A stretch of DNA of 64,000 nt from Bordetella ansorpii. GTDB taxonomy: Bacteria; Pseudomonadota; Gammaproteobacteria; Burkholderiales; Burkholderiaceae_B. Shown here in pieces: positions 23,817 to 34,104 of this stretch. The stretch's first letter is position 1. Every line of letters begins with the position of its first letter. Under the pieces are notes generated by a model. That model was not told the origin of the DNA. It ran no database searches and was given only the letters and a program-made list of their open reading frames with translations. The DNA lies in the NCBI RefSeq assembly GCF_900078315.1, contig NZ_FKBS01000008.1, positions 88,471-152,470 on the forward strand, in the 5' to 3' direction. Both the position numbers and the translations under genes were made by a program.

Positions 23817-24634
23817 GCAATACCCTGACCATCGTCGACAGACAGGCGCGCACCTATGGCGCCTTGCGCAACCTGATCGCCTACGTCGTCTACGCCTTCA
23901 TCCTGGTGCCCACGCTGATCGTGATTCCGATCTCGTTCGGCGGCCCCGGCGAACTGACGTTTCCGCCGCGCGTCTGGACGCTGGAGCTGTATGGCCAGCT
24001 GTTCTCGTCGGCCAACTGGATCGACCCCATCCTGCAGAGCCTTAAGGTGGCCGTGCTGACCATGATCGTCTCGATGGCGATCGGCGTGCCGGCGGCCTAC
24101 GGCCTGGTGCGCTTCGAGTTTCCGGGCAAGCGCCTGGTGACCCTGCTGTTGATGAGCCCGATCCTGGTGCCGGTGATCGTGATCTCGCTGGGCCTGTATC
24201 TGTACCTGTCGCGCCTGCAGATCGTGGGCACCACGGCCGGCCTGGTGGCCAGCCACGTGGCCTACGTGACGCCCTTCATGATGATGACCGTGATGGCCGG
24301 CGTGAAGAAGCTGGATCCGGCGCTGGAGTTCGCCTCGACCATCATGGGCGCCAACCGCCGCACGGTGTTCCTGAAGGTGGTGCTGCCGCAATTGCGGCCG
24401 TCCATCATCGCGGGCGCCCTGCTGGCCTTCCTGGTGTCCTTCGACGAGGTGGTGATCGCCTGGTTCCTGACCAGCCCCACCACGACCACGCTGCCCGTGC
24501 GCATGTACAGCAGCATCCAGTGGGACATCTCGCCCGTCATCGCGGCCGTGTCGGCGCTGCTGACCGTGCTGTCCATCGTGATCTGCTGCGTGTCGGTGAT
24601 GCTGCAGTCGCCCGCGCAGGAAGAATCCAATTAA
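23813..24634 (+). CDS. ABC transporter permease, PotC-like
   Basis: The second inner-membrane subunit (273 residues) has about six membrane segments, including LIAYVVYAFILVPTLIVIPI and LLLMSPILVPVIVISLGLY. The coupling helix is near ASTIMGANRRTVFLKVVLPQ. It would pair with the PotB-like protein as a heterodimeric channel for the compound captured by the Tat-exported receptor. The gene starts within the preceding stop codon and ends 13 bases before the ATPase gene. Confidence 0.92.
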   Translation: MSNTLTIVDRQARTYGALRNLIAYVVYAFILVPTLIVIPISFGGPGELTFPPRVWTLELYGQLFSSANWIDPILQSLKVAVLTMIVSMAIGVPAAYGLVRFEFPGKRLVTLLLMSPILVPVIVISLGLYLYLSRLQIVGTTAGLVASHVAYVTPFMMMTVMAGVKKLDPALEFASTIMGANRRTVFLKVVLPQLRPSIIAGALLAFLVSFDEVVIAWFLTSPTTTTLPVRMYSSIQWDISPVIAAVSALLTVLSIVICCVSVMLQSPAQEESN

Positions 24635-24647
24635 CAGGGGAACCGCC

Positions 24648-25822
24648 ATGCAAGCCGTTCTGAATCAACCCGGTACCCGACCTCTGGCCCAACACGCGCC
24701 GGACTCTCATGGAAGCAAAAGTATGGAAGGTGCAGTCGCGTCCCCGCAGCAGATGATCGTCTTCGAAGGCGTCGGCAAATCGTATAACGGCGCCGTGGCC
24801 TTGCACCCCACCGACCTGACCGTGAAGAAGGGTGAGTTCCTGAGCCTGCTGGGCCCCAGCGGCTCGGGCAAGAGCACCATCCTGAACATCATCGCCGGCG
24901 CCATCGCGCCCAGCGGCGGCCGCGTGATGCTGGATGGCCGCGACGTGGCCACGGTGCCGCCGCGCGAGCGCCAACTGGGCATGGTGTTCCAGAACTACGC
25001 CCTGCTGCCCCACCTGAACGTGTACGAGAACGTGGCGTTTCCGCTGAAGATCCGCGGCGTGGGCGCGGCCGAGATCCGCCAGCGCGTGGGCAGCGCCCTG
25101 GAACGCGTGGGCCTGGTCGGCTACGAGAAGCGCAAGCCACGCGAGATGTCGGGCGGCCAGCAGCAGCGCGTGGGCATTGCGCGCTGTATTGTCTACTCGC
25201 CGTCGGTCATCCTGATGGACGAGCCGCTGGGCGCGCTGGACAAGAAGCTGCGCGAACAGTTGCAAGGCGAGATCAAGCGCCTGCACAAAGACCTGGGCAC
25301 CACGCTGGTCTACGTGACCCACGACCAGGAAGAGGCGCTGAACCTGTCCGACCGCGTCTGCCTGATGAACGGCGGACGCATCGCCCAGCTGGGCACGCCC
25401 GACGAGCTGTATTTCGAGCCGCGCACCGAGTTCGTGGCCGATTTCGTGGGCGAATCGAACCTGCTGCCCGGCGTGGTGATGGACCGCGGCGTGGTGCAGG
25501 TGGACGGCAAGTGGAACATCGCGGTGCGCGGCACCGAGGGCTACGCCACCGGCGACCGCGTCAAGGTGATGGTGCGCCCCGAGAAGATGCGCGCCAGCCT
25601 GAACGACAACGAGGCCGACCAACTGGAGAACCGCTGCCAGGGCAAGGTGACCCAGGCGTCGTTCGTCGGCGGCATGACCCGCTATGAAGTCGCCCTGGCC
25701 GATGGCCGCACCGTATTGGTCAAGGGCATTTCCGACCGCTCGGCCGAGCGGTCGGCCCCTGGCTGCCCCTTGTATATGTCGTGGTCCGCCCGCGACAGCG
25801 TCGTCATCAAGCAGAACCCAGC

Positions 25823-25826
<4 letters not shown>
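24648..25826 (+). CDS. ABC transporter ATP-binding protein, PotA-like
   Basis: The ATPase subunit has 392 residues. Walker A GPSGSGKST is at 69-77, the Q-loop VFQNYALLPHL at 113-123, the signature MSGGQQQR at 167-174, Walker B VILMDEP at 187-193 and the switch histidine in VTHDQEEA. A TOBE-like regulatory domain follows from about residue 270. The N terminus has about 36 extra residues before the usual MIVFEGVGKSY; internal Met26 or Met36 could be alternative starts, but GGGGA before ATG 24648 supports the longer form. The stop overlaps the next start by four bases. Confidence 0.93.
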
Positions 25827-27247
<1,421 letters not shown>

Positions 27248-27249
27248 CC

Positions 27250-28419
27250 ATGCGCGCCAACGTCGAGGATTACAAGAAGGCCGCGCGCCGCTTCCTGCCG
27301 GCGTTCGCCTACGGCTATCTGGAAGGTGGCTCGGAGGACGAAGTGACGATGCGTCGCAACCGGCGGGTCTTCGAGGACATCGTGTTTTCGCCGCGCACGA
27401 TGGTCGACGTCGGCAGCGTCAGCCTGCAATGCGAGATGGCCGGCACGGCCGCGGCCTGGCCCGCCGTGGTCGGGCCGACGGGCCTGAATGGCCTGTTCCG
27501 CCACGACGCCGACGTGGCGCTGGCCAGGCAGGCGCATCGCGCCGGCCTGCCCTTCACGCTGTCGACGGCCTCCACCAGCCTGCTGGAACGCGTGCGCGAG
27601 GCGACTGCGGGCGAACTGTGGCTGCAACTGTACGTGCAGCGCGAGCGCCGCATCGCCGAAAGCATGATGGCGCGGGCGCGGGCCTGCGGCTTCACCACGC
27701 TGCTGCTGACGGTGGACACCCCGGTCACCGGGCAGCGCGATCACTATCTGCGCACTGGCTTCACGCTACCGGTGCGCTGGACGCCCCGGCTGTTGGCCGA
27801 CCTGGCGCGGCATCCGCGCTGGGTGGCTCGGGTGGGCCGGCACGGCATGCCGCAACTGGTGAACCTGAGCCGCAGCGCCGGCATGGGACCCGACCTGGCG
27901 CAACAGGCGGCCGCCATGAGCCGCGAGATGGACACGGCGCTGCGCTGGGAAGATCTGGCGTGGATACGCCGGCACTGGGCCGGCAAGGTACTGGTCAAGG
28001 GCATCCAGTCGGTGGAAGACGCCCGTCGCGCCCGCCAATACGGCGCGGACGGCGTGGTGCTGTCCAATCACGGTGGGCGCCAGCTCGATGGCGCGCCCAG
28101 CGCCATCGACATCCTGCCGCACGCCGTGGCTGAGCTGCCCCGTGGATTCGAGATCCTGGTCGATGGCGGCATCCGCCGTGGCAGCGACATCGCCAAGGCG
28201 GTGGCGCTGGGCGCGCGCGGCGTGCTGCTGGGCCGGGCGCCGCTGTACGGCCTGGCGGCCGACGGCGAACCGGGTTGCGCCGAGGTGCTGGCGCTGTTGC
28301 GCAAGGAACTGGAGATCTGCATGCGATTGCTGGGCTGCACCGACATCCGCCAACTGGACCGCCGCTTCCTGGCGCCGCCCGCCGGCCAGGCCGGCCCCGC
28401 GCCATGCATCGCAGCCTGA
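27250..28419 (+). CDS. FMN-dependent alpha-hydroxy acid oxidase/dehydrogenase
   Basis: A TIM-barrel flavoenzyme of 389 residues in the lactate/mandelate dehydrogenase and glycolate oxidase family. The catalytic segment SNHGGRQLDGAPS carries the base histidine and substrate arginine. GPTGLNGLFRHDAD, LQLYVQRERR, VDTPVTGQRD, LVKGIQSVEDA and the phosphate-binding LVDGGIRRGSD are all present. It normally oxidises an L-2-hydroxy acid to the 2-oxo acid. It starts two bases after the D-2-hydroxyacid dehydrogenase-like gene, within the transporter operon. Confidence 0.92.
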   Translation: MRANVEDYKKAARRFLPAFAYGYLEGGSEDEVTMRRNRRVFEDIVFSPRTMVDVGSVSLQCEMAGTAAAWPAVVGPTGLNGLFRHDADVALARQAHRAGLPFTLSTASTSLLERVREATAGELWLQLYVQRERRIAESMMARARACGFTTLLLTVDTPVTGQRDHYLRTGFTLPVRWTPRLLADLARHPRWVARVGRHGMPQLVNLSRSAGMGPDLAQQAAAMSREMDTALRWEDLAWIRRHWAGKVLVKGIQSVEDARRARQYGADGVVLSNHGGRQLDGAPSAIDILPHAVAELPRGFEILVDGGIRRGSDIAKAVALGARGVLLGRAPLYGLAADGEPGCAEVLALLRKELEICMRLLGCTDIRQLDRRFLAPPAGQAGPAPCIAA

Positions 28420-28426
28420 CGCCACG

Positions 28427-29221
28427 ATGCAAGAGCCTTCCCTGTTTCAACTGCAGCCCGGCCACGCCCCGGTGCTGATGGTGATGCCGCACAGCGGCAC
28501 CGAACTGCCCGCCGATGCGCGCGGCATGATGACGCCGGCGGCGGGCAGCATGGCCGATGCCAGCTGGCATCTGGAAAGGCTGTACGCCTTTGCCCAGGAC
28601 CAGGGCGCTTCCATCCTGCGTCCCCGCTATACGCGCTACTGGCTGGACCTGAGCCCCGTGCTGGAAACCGCCGGCCGCCTGGGCGACGACATCTACATGC
28701 CGCGCGAGACGCTGCACGGCGAGCCACTGTACCTGGGGCCGCCCGATGCCGCCGAACGCGACCGGCGCATCCAGGCCTACTGGGTACCCTTTCACCGCTG
28801 CATCCAGGCCGAACTGGCCCGATTGCGGGAAACCCACGGCGAAGTGCTGCTATGGGAGGCGCACGCCAGCGCCAGCGTGCTGCCCGGCCGCTATCCGGGC
28901 CGCCGGCCCGTGCTGTGCGTGGGCACCGACGCCGGCGCCACCTGCGCCGAGCCCGTGATGCAGCCGCTGATCCAGGCACTGGCCGCCCAGGACACCTACA
29001 GCTGGGTCGTCAACGGCCGCTACAAGGGCGGACGCATCGCGCAGAAGTACGGCAATCCTGCCGAAGGCGTGCATGCGGTGTCGCTGGACATCTGCCAGTC
29101 GGCCTACATGAACGAGTTCGCGCCCTACAACTATCGGCTCGACCTGGCCGAGCGCTTGCAGCCGCTGCTGGGCAGGATGTACGCCTCGGCCCTGGGCGGC
29201 TTGCGCATCGCGCAAGCCTGA
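28427..29221 (+). CDS. N-formylglutamate amidohydrolase-like protein, copy 2 (diverged)
   Basis: The last gene of the lyase-transporter operon encodes 264 residues of the HutG family. Kept features are MPHSGTELP (20-28), WHLERLYAFA (47-56), LWEAHAS (142-148) and NGRYKGGRIAQKYG. The substrate-binding VDLNRPP of copy 1 reads LDLSPVL here (73-79), and SLYPGQ is missing. It may therefore act on a different N-acyl compound or amide, or have lost deformylase activity. The start at 28427 is seven bases after the FMN oxidase stop. Confidence 0.85.
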   Translation: MQEPSLFQLQPGHAPVLMVMPHSGTELPADARGMMTPAAGSMADASWHLERLYAFAQDQGASILRPRYTRYWLDLSPVLETAGRLGDDIYMPRETLHGEPLYLGPPDAAERDRRIQAYWVPFHRCIQAELARLRETHGEVLLWEAHASASVLPGRYPGRRPVLCVGTDAGATCAEPVMQPLIQALAAQDTYSWVVNGRYKGGRIAQKYGNPAEGVHAVSLDICQSAYMNEFAPYNYRLDLAERLQPLLGRMYASALGGLRIAQA

Positions 29222-29233
29222 AGGCCGCAATCC

Positions 29234-30163
29234 TTACAACGACGCCGTCAGCGACGGCACGACCTCGAACAGATCGCCCACCACGCCGTAGTCGGCCACG
29301 CCGAAGATCGGCGCCTCGGCGTCCTTGTTCACCGCGACGATGACCTTGGAGTCCTTCATGCCCGCCAGATGCTGGATGGCGCCGGAAATGCCGACGGCGA
29401 TGTACAGCTCGGGCGCGACGATCTTGCCCGTCTGGCCCACCTGGCAATCGTTGGGCGCGTAGCCCGAATCCACCGCCGCGCGCGACGCGCCGATCGCCGC
29501 GCCCAGCTTGTTGGCCAGCGGATCGAGCAGCGTGAAGTTCTCGGCGCTGCCCAGGCCCCGGCCGCCGGCCACGACCACGCGCGCACCCGTCAGGTCGGGA
29601 CGCTCGCTCCTGACCACCTCGCGGCGCACGAATCGGGACAGCTCATTGCCGTCCACCGGGGGCACGCTCTCGACCAGGCCGCTGCCGCCCTCGCCCGCCG
29701 CGGCCTCGAAGGCGGTGGCGCGCACGGTGATGACCTTGACCGCATCCGCGGATTGCACCGTGGCAATGGCGTTGCCGGCATAGATCGGCCGTTTGTAGGT
29801 ATCGGCATCGACCACTGCGGTGATCTCGGAGATCTGCGCCACGTCCAGCTCGGCGGCCACACGCGGCGCCACGTTCTTGCCCGCGGCCGTCGCGGCGAAC
29901 AGGATATGGCGGTAGGGTCGGGCCAGCGCCACCACCTGGGCCGCCACATCTTCGGCCAGTTGATGGCCCAGTTGCGGCGCGGACGCGACCAGCACTTTCT
30001 GCACGCCCGCCACGCGGCTGGCGGCCTGGGCCAGGTTCTCGACGCCATCGCCCGCCACCAGCACGTGCACGGGCTGGCCGATGGCCAGCGCCGCGGTGAC
30101 GGTGTTGAGCGTGGCGCTCTTCAGTCGACCGTTGTCGTGGTCAGCGATCACCAGGGTCGTCAT
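29234..30163 (-). CDS. etfA: electron transfer flavoprotein, alpha subunit
   Basis: ETF carries electrons from FAD dehydrogenases to the quinone pool through ETF-QO. This 309-residue alpha subunit starts [15 protein letters not shown]. The C-terminal FAD-binding domain has [46 protein letters not shown] and [17 protein letters not shown]. It is the last gene of the five-gene minus-strand run lysR-FAD oxidoreductase-hutD-etfB-etfA and starts one base after the etfB stop. ETF-QO at 38012 completes the chain. Confidence 0.97.
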   Translation of the reverse strand: MTTLVIADHDNGRLKSATLNTVTAALAIGQPVHVLVAGDGVENLAQAASRVAGVQKVLVASAPQLGHQLAEDVAAQVVALARPYRHILFAATAAGKNVAPRVAAELDVAQISEITAVVDADTYKRPIYAGNAIATVQSADAVKVITVRATAFEAAAGEGGSGLVESVPPVDGNELSRFVRREVVRSERPDLTGARVVVAGGRGLGSAENFTLLDPLANKLGAAIGASRAAVDSGYAPNDCQVGQTGKIVAPELYIAVGISGAIQHLAGMKDSKVIVAVNKDAEAPIFGVADYGVVGDLFEVVPSLTASL

Positions 30164-30164
30164 G

Positions 30165-30914
30165 TCAGATCACCTTTGCTTCGTTCTTCAGTTTGCCGAC
30201 CAGCGTGGCCACGTCGGGCACCACGATGCCGGGCTTGCGGGCGGCGGGTTCCTCGACGCGCAGCGTCTTCAGGCGCGGGCTGGGATCCACGCCCAGGTCG
30301 GCGGCCTTCAATACGTCCAGCGGCTTCTTCTTGGCCTTCATGATGTTGGGCAACGTGACGTAGCGCGGCTCGTTCAGGCGCAGGTCGGTGGTGATGATGG
30401 CCGGCAGCGCCAGCGACAGCACCTCGGAACCGCCATCGATCTCGCGCGTGACGAGGGCGCGGCCATCGGCGATCTCGATGCGGCTGGCATAGGTGGCCTG
30501 GGGCCACTTCAACAATGCGGCCAACATCTGGCCGGTCTGGCCCGCGTCGTCGTCGATGGCCTGCTTGCCCAGGATGACCAGTTGCGCCTGTTCCTTCTGC
30601 ACGACGGCATGCAACAGCTTGGCCACGGCCAGCGGCTGCAGCTCGGCGTCGGTCTCGACCAGCACGCCGCGGTCGGCGCCGATGGCCATGGCGGTGCGCA
30701 GGGTTTCCTGGCTTTGGGTCACGCCGCACGACACGGCCAGCACTTCGCTGGCCTGGCCGGCCTCTTTCAGGCGGGTGGCGGCCTCGACGGCGATCTCGTC
30801 GAAGGGGTTCATCGACATCTTGACGTTGCCGATGTCCACGCCGCTCTGGTCGGACTTCACGCGTACCTTGACGTTGTAGTCGACGACGCGTTTGACTGCC
30901 GCGATCACTTTCAT
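30165..30914 (-). CDS. etfB: electron transfer flavoprotein, beta subunit
   Basis: A 249-residue beta subunit with the usual start [20 protein letters not shown] and AMP-binding segments ([35 protein letters not shown]). [11 protein letters not shown] is the region normally trimethylated in some species and contacts the dehydrogenase. Start ATG 30914 is preferred over an adjacent GTG at 30917. A house-keeping etf pair would be unlinked to catabolic genes. Here etfBA follows hutD and an FAD oxidoreductase, so this pair may be dedicated to them. Confidence 0.97.
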   Translation of the reverse strand: MKVIAAVKRVVDYNVKVRVKSDQSGVDIGNVKMSMNPFDEIAVEAATRLKEAGQASEVLAVSCGVTQSQETLRTAMAIGADRGVLVETDAELQPLAVAKLLHAVVQKEQAQLVILGKQAIDDDAGQTGQMLAALLKWPQATYASRIEIADGRALVTREIDGGSEVLSLALPAIITTDLRLNEPRYVTLPNIMKAKKKPLDVLKAADLGVDPSPRLKTLRVEEPAARKPGIVVPDVATLVGKLKNEAKVI

Positions 30915-30932
30915 CACATCTACCTCAGGGTG

Positions 30933-31508
30933 TCAGGATCGGCCTGCCGGAACAGGCGCGATCAATATCAAAATGGGTTGCGCGCCCACGGCATCCGCCA
31001 CGACCGTGCGCGCATCCGGGCCAGGCGCCATCACGGCGTACTCGTCCTGGTGCAGGTTGGCGAGGCGGCCTTCGGCGGCATGCCCGATGGACAGTTGCGA
31101 ACCGTTGGCCAGGACCAGCGCGTGCACGCCAGCGGGAATGCCGGCCCGACCGTCCACCGTACAGGCGGACAGCTCGTAGGCCCCGTCGCGCGCCATCACG
31201 TTCAGCGCCTGGCATGGGCCATCGGCCAGACGGGCCTGCCAGTCCAGCGCGCCGTCGTATTGCAGGGGCCGCCATGGCAGCAACTCGACCGTGCCGCCCG
31301 AACCGCGAAGGACCACGCCCGCACCGGACAGGATCATCGACAGGCGACGCAGCCCCGGAAAACGCGAATAAGCGCCGTCCTGCGAGATCGTGGCGATGCT
31401 GACGCGCCATTCGTCGCCGTGGACGGCCAGCGTACGGGTGACCCCGCCGCCGTTCTTCCAGGATTCGGCGGGCACGTCGGCCAGCCGGCGCACGAAGGAT
31501 GGGCTCAT
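30933..31508 (-). CDS. hutD: HutD/Ves family protein
   Basis: A cupin-like cytoplasmic protein of 191 residues. The family start is clear: WKNGGGVTRTLAV near residues 17-29, then WRVSIATISQDGAYSRFPGLRRLSMILSG. HutD is found in histidine-utilisation operons, where it is thought to tune pathway flux, and is reported to bind N-formylglutamate. No hut pathway enzymes occur in the window, but two HutG-like proteins lie within 15 kb, so it may sense or buffer a formylated intermediate here. It is 18 bases before etfB and 16 bases after the flavoprotein gene. Confidence 0.88.
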   Translation of the reverse strand: MSPSFVRRLADVPAESWKNGGGVTRTLAVHGDEWRVSIATISQDGAYSRFPGLRRLSMILSGAGVVLRGSGGTVELLPWRPLQYDGALDWQARLADGPCQALNVMARDGAYELSACTVDGRAGIPAGVHALVLANGSQLSIGHAAEGRLANLHQDEYAVMAPGPDARTVVADAVGAQPILILIAPVPAGRS

Positions 31509-31524
31509 GGCGCGGCCTGCCCTG

Positions 31525-32712
31525 TCAGGACACGGCGCCCAGGCCGTACTTGCCGGTCAGCAACTGGCCGGTGGAGAAACGCTCGATCGAGTACGGTTGC
31601 AGCGACACGTCGGTGGGCAGGCCCAGCGCTTCCTGCGCCAGGATGCGGCCCACCGTGGGCGACAGCTTGAAGCCGTGGCCCGAGAAGCCATAGCCCACCA
31701 CCAGGCCTTCGATGCCGGGCAGCTTGCCCAGCACGGGATTCCAGTCGGGGGTGACGTCGTACACGCCCGTCCACGACGACGCGATGCCAGCCGTTTCATA
31801 CGCCGGGAAGCGCTCGGCCACCTGGGCGCCGACTTCGACGATGTAGTCCATGGGGATGTCGCCCTGTTCGACCTCGGCAGCCTTCAGCTTCTCTCCGACG
31901 ATGCCTTCGCTGACCAGCATCTGGTTGCCGCCGTAGCTGCGGCAGTACAGCATGCCCGGCGAGGCCAGGTCCTTGAAGACCGGCATCGAGAACGTGTACT
32001 TGGCCGGCTCGCACTCCAGCGCCAGCACGGCGTGGCGTTCCGGGACGACGGGCAGGTCGCGGCCGGTCCAGCCCGCCAGTTCGGGCGTCCAGATGTTCTG
32101 CGTGCTGACCACGGTCTTGGCATGGAAATCGCCGGCCGAGGTGGACACGCCGACCACCTTGCCGTTCTCGATCAGCAGCTTGCGGACCTCGACGTTCTCG
32201 CGCACCGTGACGCCTGCGCGGCGCGCGGCGCGGGCGAAACTGGTGGCCACCAGATACGCATCGGCAAAGCCCGCCTCGGGTTCATAGCCGATCAGGGCCG
32301 CGTCGTCGAAATGCGCGATGGGCAGCAGTTCGCGCGCCTGGGCCTGGCTCAGGATCTCCAGCGGGATGCCCTGTTCCTGCTGCTGCTGCAGCGAGGCGCG
32401 CAGCGGCTCGAGCTTGTCGCCGTCGGGCGACACGATCATGTAGCCGCACTTGACCATGCCGCACGAGGCTTCGTCATCGCCCAGGTATTGGGCGAAGTTG
32501 TTGAAGACGTCCCAGGAATGCCGCGCCAGCTCCACGTTCTCCTTGACCGAGTAATGGGTGCGCAGGATGCCCGAGGACTGGGACGTCGTTCCCGCCCCTA
32601 TCGTGCCGCGGTCCAGCACCAGCACATTCTTGGCGCCCAGCCTGGCCAAGTGAAAAGCCACAGAGCTGCCGATGACGCCTGCGCCGATGACAACTACGTC
32701 ATATGTATTCAC
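31525..32712 (-). CDS. FAD-dependent amino-acid/sarcosine dehydrogenase (DadA/SoxB-like)
   Basis: A glycine/D-amino-acid oxidase-family flavoprotein of 395 residues. The Rossmann motif VVVIGAGVIGSSVAFHLARLG is near the N terminus, with TSQSSGILRTHYS where related enzymes bind FAD covalently or non-covalently and GYGFSGHGFKLSP near the C terminus. It should oxidise a secondary or N-methylated amine or imino acid. The start is GTG 32712 with GGAAGGTGG upstream; no ATG is available in this position. Neighbouring etfBA would take its electrons. TTAACTAAA lies 80-88 bases upstream. Confidence 0.9.
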   Translation of the reverse strand: MNTYDVVVIGAGVIGSSVAFHLARLGAKNVLVLDRGTIGAGTTSQSSGILRTHYSVKENVELARHSWDVFNNFAQYLGDDEASCGMVKCGYMIVSPDGDKLEPLRASLQQQQEQGIPLEILSQAQARELLPIAHFDDAALIGYEPEAGFADAYLVATSFARAARRAGVTVRENVEVRKLLIENGKVVGVSTSAGDFHAKTVVSTQNIWTPELAGWTGRDLPVVPERHAVLALECEPAKYTFSMPVFKDLASPGMLYCRSYGGNQMLVSEGIVGEKLKAAEVEQGDIPMDYIVEVGAQVAERFPAYETAGIASSWTGVYDVTPDWNPVLGKLPGIEGLVVGYGFSGHGFKLSPTVGRILAQEALGLPTDVSLQPYSIERFSTGQLLTGKYGLGAVS

Positions 32713-32791
32713 GGTCCACCTTCCGTTTGAGGGATGCGGGCAGTGTCTTACACGGGGCGCAATGCGCGTTCAATATAAGTCGCGGCGATTC

Positions 32792-32800
32792 TTAACTAAA
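32792..32800. promoter_or_regulatory. TTAACTAAA element upstream of the FAD oxidoreductase operon
   Basis: Identical to the element at 17746-17754. It is preceded by TAAG (32776-32779), giving TAAG-N11-CTTA with CTTA at 32791-32794. It lies in the 125-base gap between the lysR stop and the flavoprotein GTG, so the operon may have its own regulated promoter. Confidence 0.45.
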
Positions 32801-32837
32801 TCGCGGGCTAACCTAGCAGCCCGAAAATGGGCTGGGC

Positions 32838-33803
32838 TCAGCCGAAAGGCTGCTCCGGAAAATGCGGCAGCCGTTCGCGCAGGCGCGATGCCAGCCCTGA
32901 AAGCATGTCGTTCACGGGCAATGCCAGGCAGGCGCGGCGCGCCTGGTCGGCCTCGTCCTGGCGCGACACCAGCACGAATTCGCGCAGGCCGTAGCGGCTG
33001 CGCGGCAGATGGATCAGCGACAGCTCGTCCAGACACTGCCTGGCCTGCCACAGGCACAACGGCGTCGTGATGGCGCACCCTGCCCCATTGGCCACCATCG
33101 TCAGCAGCGGCTCGGACAGATCGAACTCGTAGCGCCGCGGCGCCATCAGGCCGATATGGGCCGTATAGCGCTCGATCTGTGCGCCCAGTTCCACCCGGCT
33201 GCCGTAGCGCAGCAGCGGAAAGCGCTCGACCACGCTGCACAGGTCCCGGAACGGCTGGCCGTTGGCGCGCGCGCGCGGCACGGCCATCACGAAGATCTCG
33301 GAGAACAGCCGGTCGGCGCGTAGATGGCGGCTTTCCGGTGGCGGCGAGGCGCAGATGGCCAGGTCGATGGCGCGGCCGTGCACCCGGTCGGCCAGGTCGG
33401 TGGACTCGCCCGTGTGGAAGGTGATGTCGTGAAACCCCTGGCCCAGGGCAGTGACCAGATCCGGTCCCAATGCCGAGCAGACCGAGCCCGGCGCGCCGAT
33501 GCGCAGCGGCAGACCCTCGTCGTCGAGCGCGGCCCGCACGCTGCGCGACACCGCCTGCGCATGGGTCAGCAGGCTTTCGGCCTGCTCGAACAGCGTGGCG
33601 CCCGCGGCGTTCAGGCGAGCCGGCCGGAAGCGCCGGTCGAACAGCGGTACGCCCTGGTCCTGCTCCAGCGCGCCGATGAGCTGGCTGATCGCGCTGGTGG
33701 TCACGCCCAGCACACGGGCCGCCTCGCCCATGGACTTGGTTTCGCACACCAGCACGAAGGCGCGCAGGGCCTTGAGATTCAACCCTTCGATCGCATGGCG
33801 CAT
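32838..33803 (-). CDS. LysR-family regulator, paralogue of the one at 17801-18799
   Basis: A 321-residue regulator. The helix-turn-helix is at about residues 22-50 (GEAARVLGVTTSAISQLIGALE). The effector domain starts near residue 95 (LPLRIGAPGSVCS). The start at 33803 follows AAGGAGACC; a frame beginning at 33899 would run through a strong dyad and has no ribosome site. It is divergent from the copy-B binding protein gene and upstream of the flavoprotein-hutD-etfBA run. The 29-base dyad at 33874-33902 in its promoter is the best operator candidate. Confidence 0.92.
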   Translation of the reverse strand: MRHAIEGLNLKALRAFVLVCETKSMGEAARVLGVTTSAISQLIGALEQDQGVPLFDRRFRPARLNAAGATLFEQAESLLTHAQAVSRSVRAALDDEGLPLRIGAPGSVCSALGPDLVTALGQGFHDITFHTGESTDLADRVHGRAIDLAICASPPPESRHLRADRLFSEIFVMAVPRARANGQPFRDLCSVVERFPLLRYGSRVELGAQIERYTAHIGLMAPRRYEFDLSEPLLTMVANGAGCAITTPLCLWQARQCLDELSLIHLPRSRYGLREFVLVSRQDEADQARRACLALPVNDMLSGLASRLRERLPHFPEQPFG

Positions 33804-34104
33804 GGAGGTCTCCTTTCCTCGCGCGATCGTGCGCCCGCTCAGCATCCGGCCTGACAAATCAAGCAGTTCGAATGCATTGCATAAGGCGTCTTTATGCAAT
33901 GCGCCTGGCCGGGATAAGCCATCGGCCCGGCCTGGACTTAATCAATCGCGCGGACCGATCTCGTGCATCAGCAATCGGAATGCAGACAAGAGCCCGCGAC
34001 AGCCGTTCCTAAGATGCCTGCACGGGGATTGCCCGCCGCTGGTGGCGGCTTCCGCCGTTGTTTGATTTCCCACGTAGTCGACACAACCACACAAGGGGTA
34101 CTGC
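33804..34104. promoter_or_regulatory. 301-base divergent promoter region of lysR and the copy-B binding protein
   Basis: This gene-free stretch serves two diverging units. Besides the large dyad at 33874-33902 it has TAAG at 33915-33918 and CTTAATCAA at 33937-33945, related to the elements at 18844-18860 and 32776-32800. The part nearest ATG 34105 (about 33960-34100) shows no clear structure, tRNA or small gene to me. Confidence 0.5.
33874..33902. promoter_or_regulatory. 29-base perfect dyad, probable LysR operator
   Basis: Two 11-base arms, GCATTGCATAA (33874-33884) and TTATGCAATGC (33892-33902), are perfectly complementary around a seven-base spacer. The centre contains the T-N11-A pattern of LysR boxes (T33882, A33894). 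It is 71-99 bases upstream of the lysR start and about 203-231 bases before ATG 34105. Confidence 0.65.

Noticed and set aside
33866-33880. tRNA-like GTTCGAAT near the lysR promoter
   Set aside because: It is not flanked by acceptor or anticodon stems and is part of the operator dyad region.
33804-33899. 32-residue N-terminal extension of the LysR gene
   Set aside because: It would run through the large dyad and has no ribosome site. The standard LysR start is at 33803 behind AAGGAGACC.
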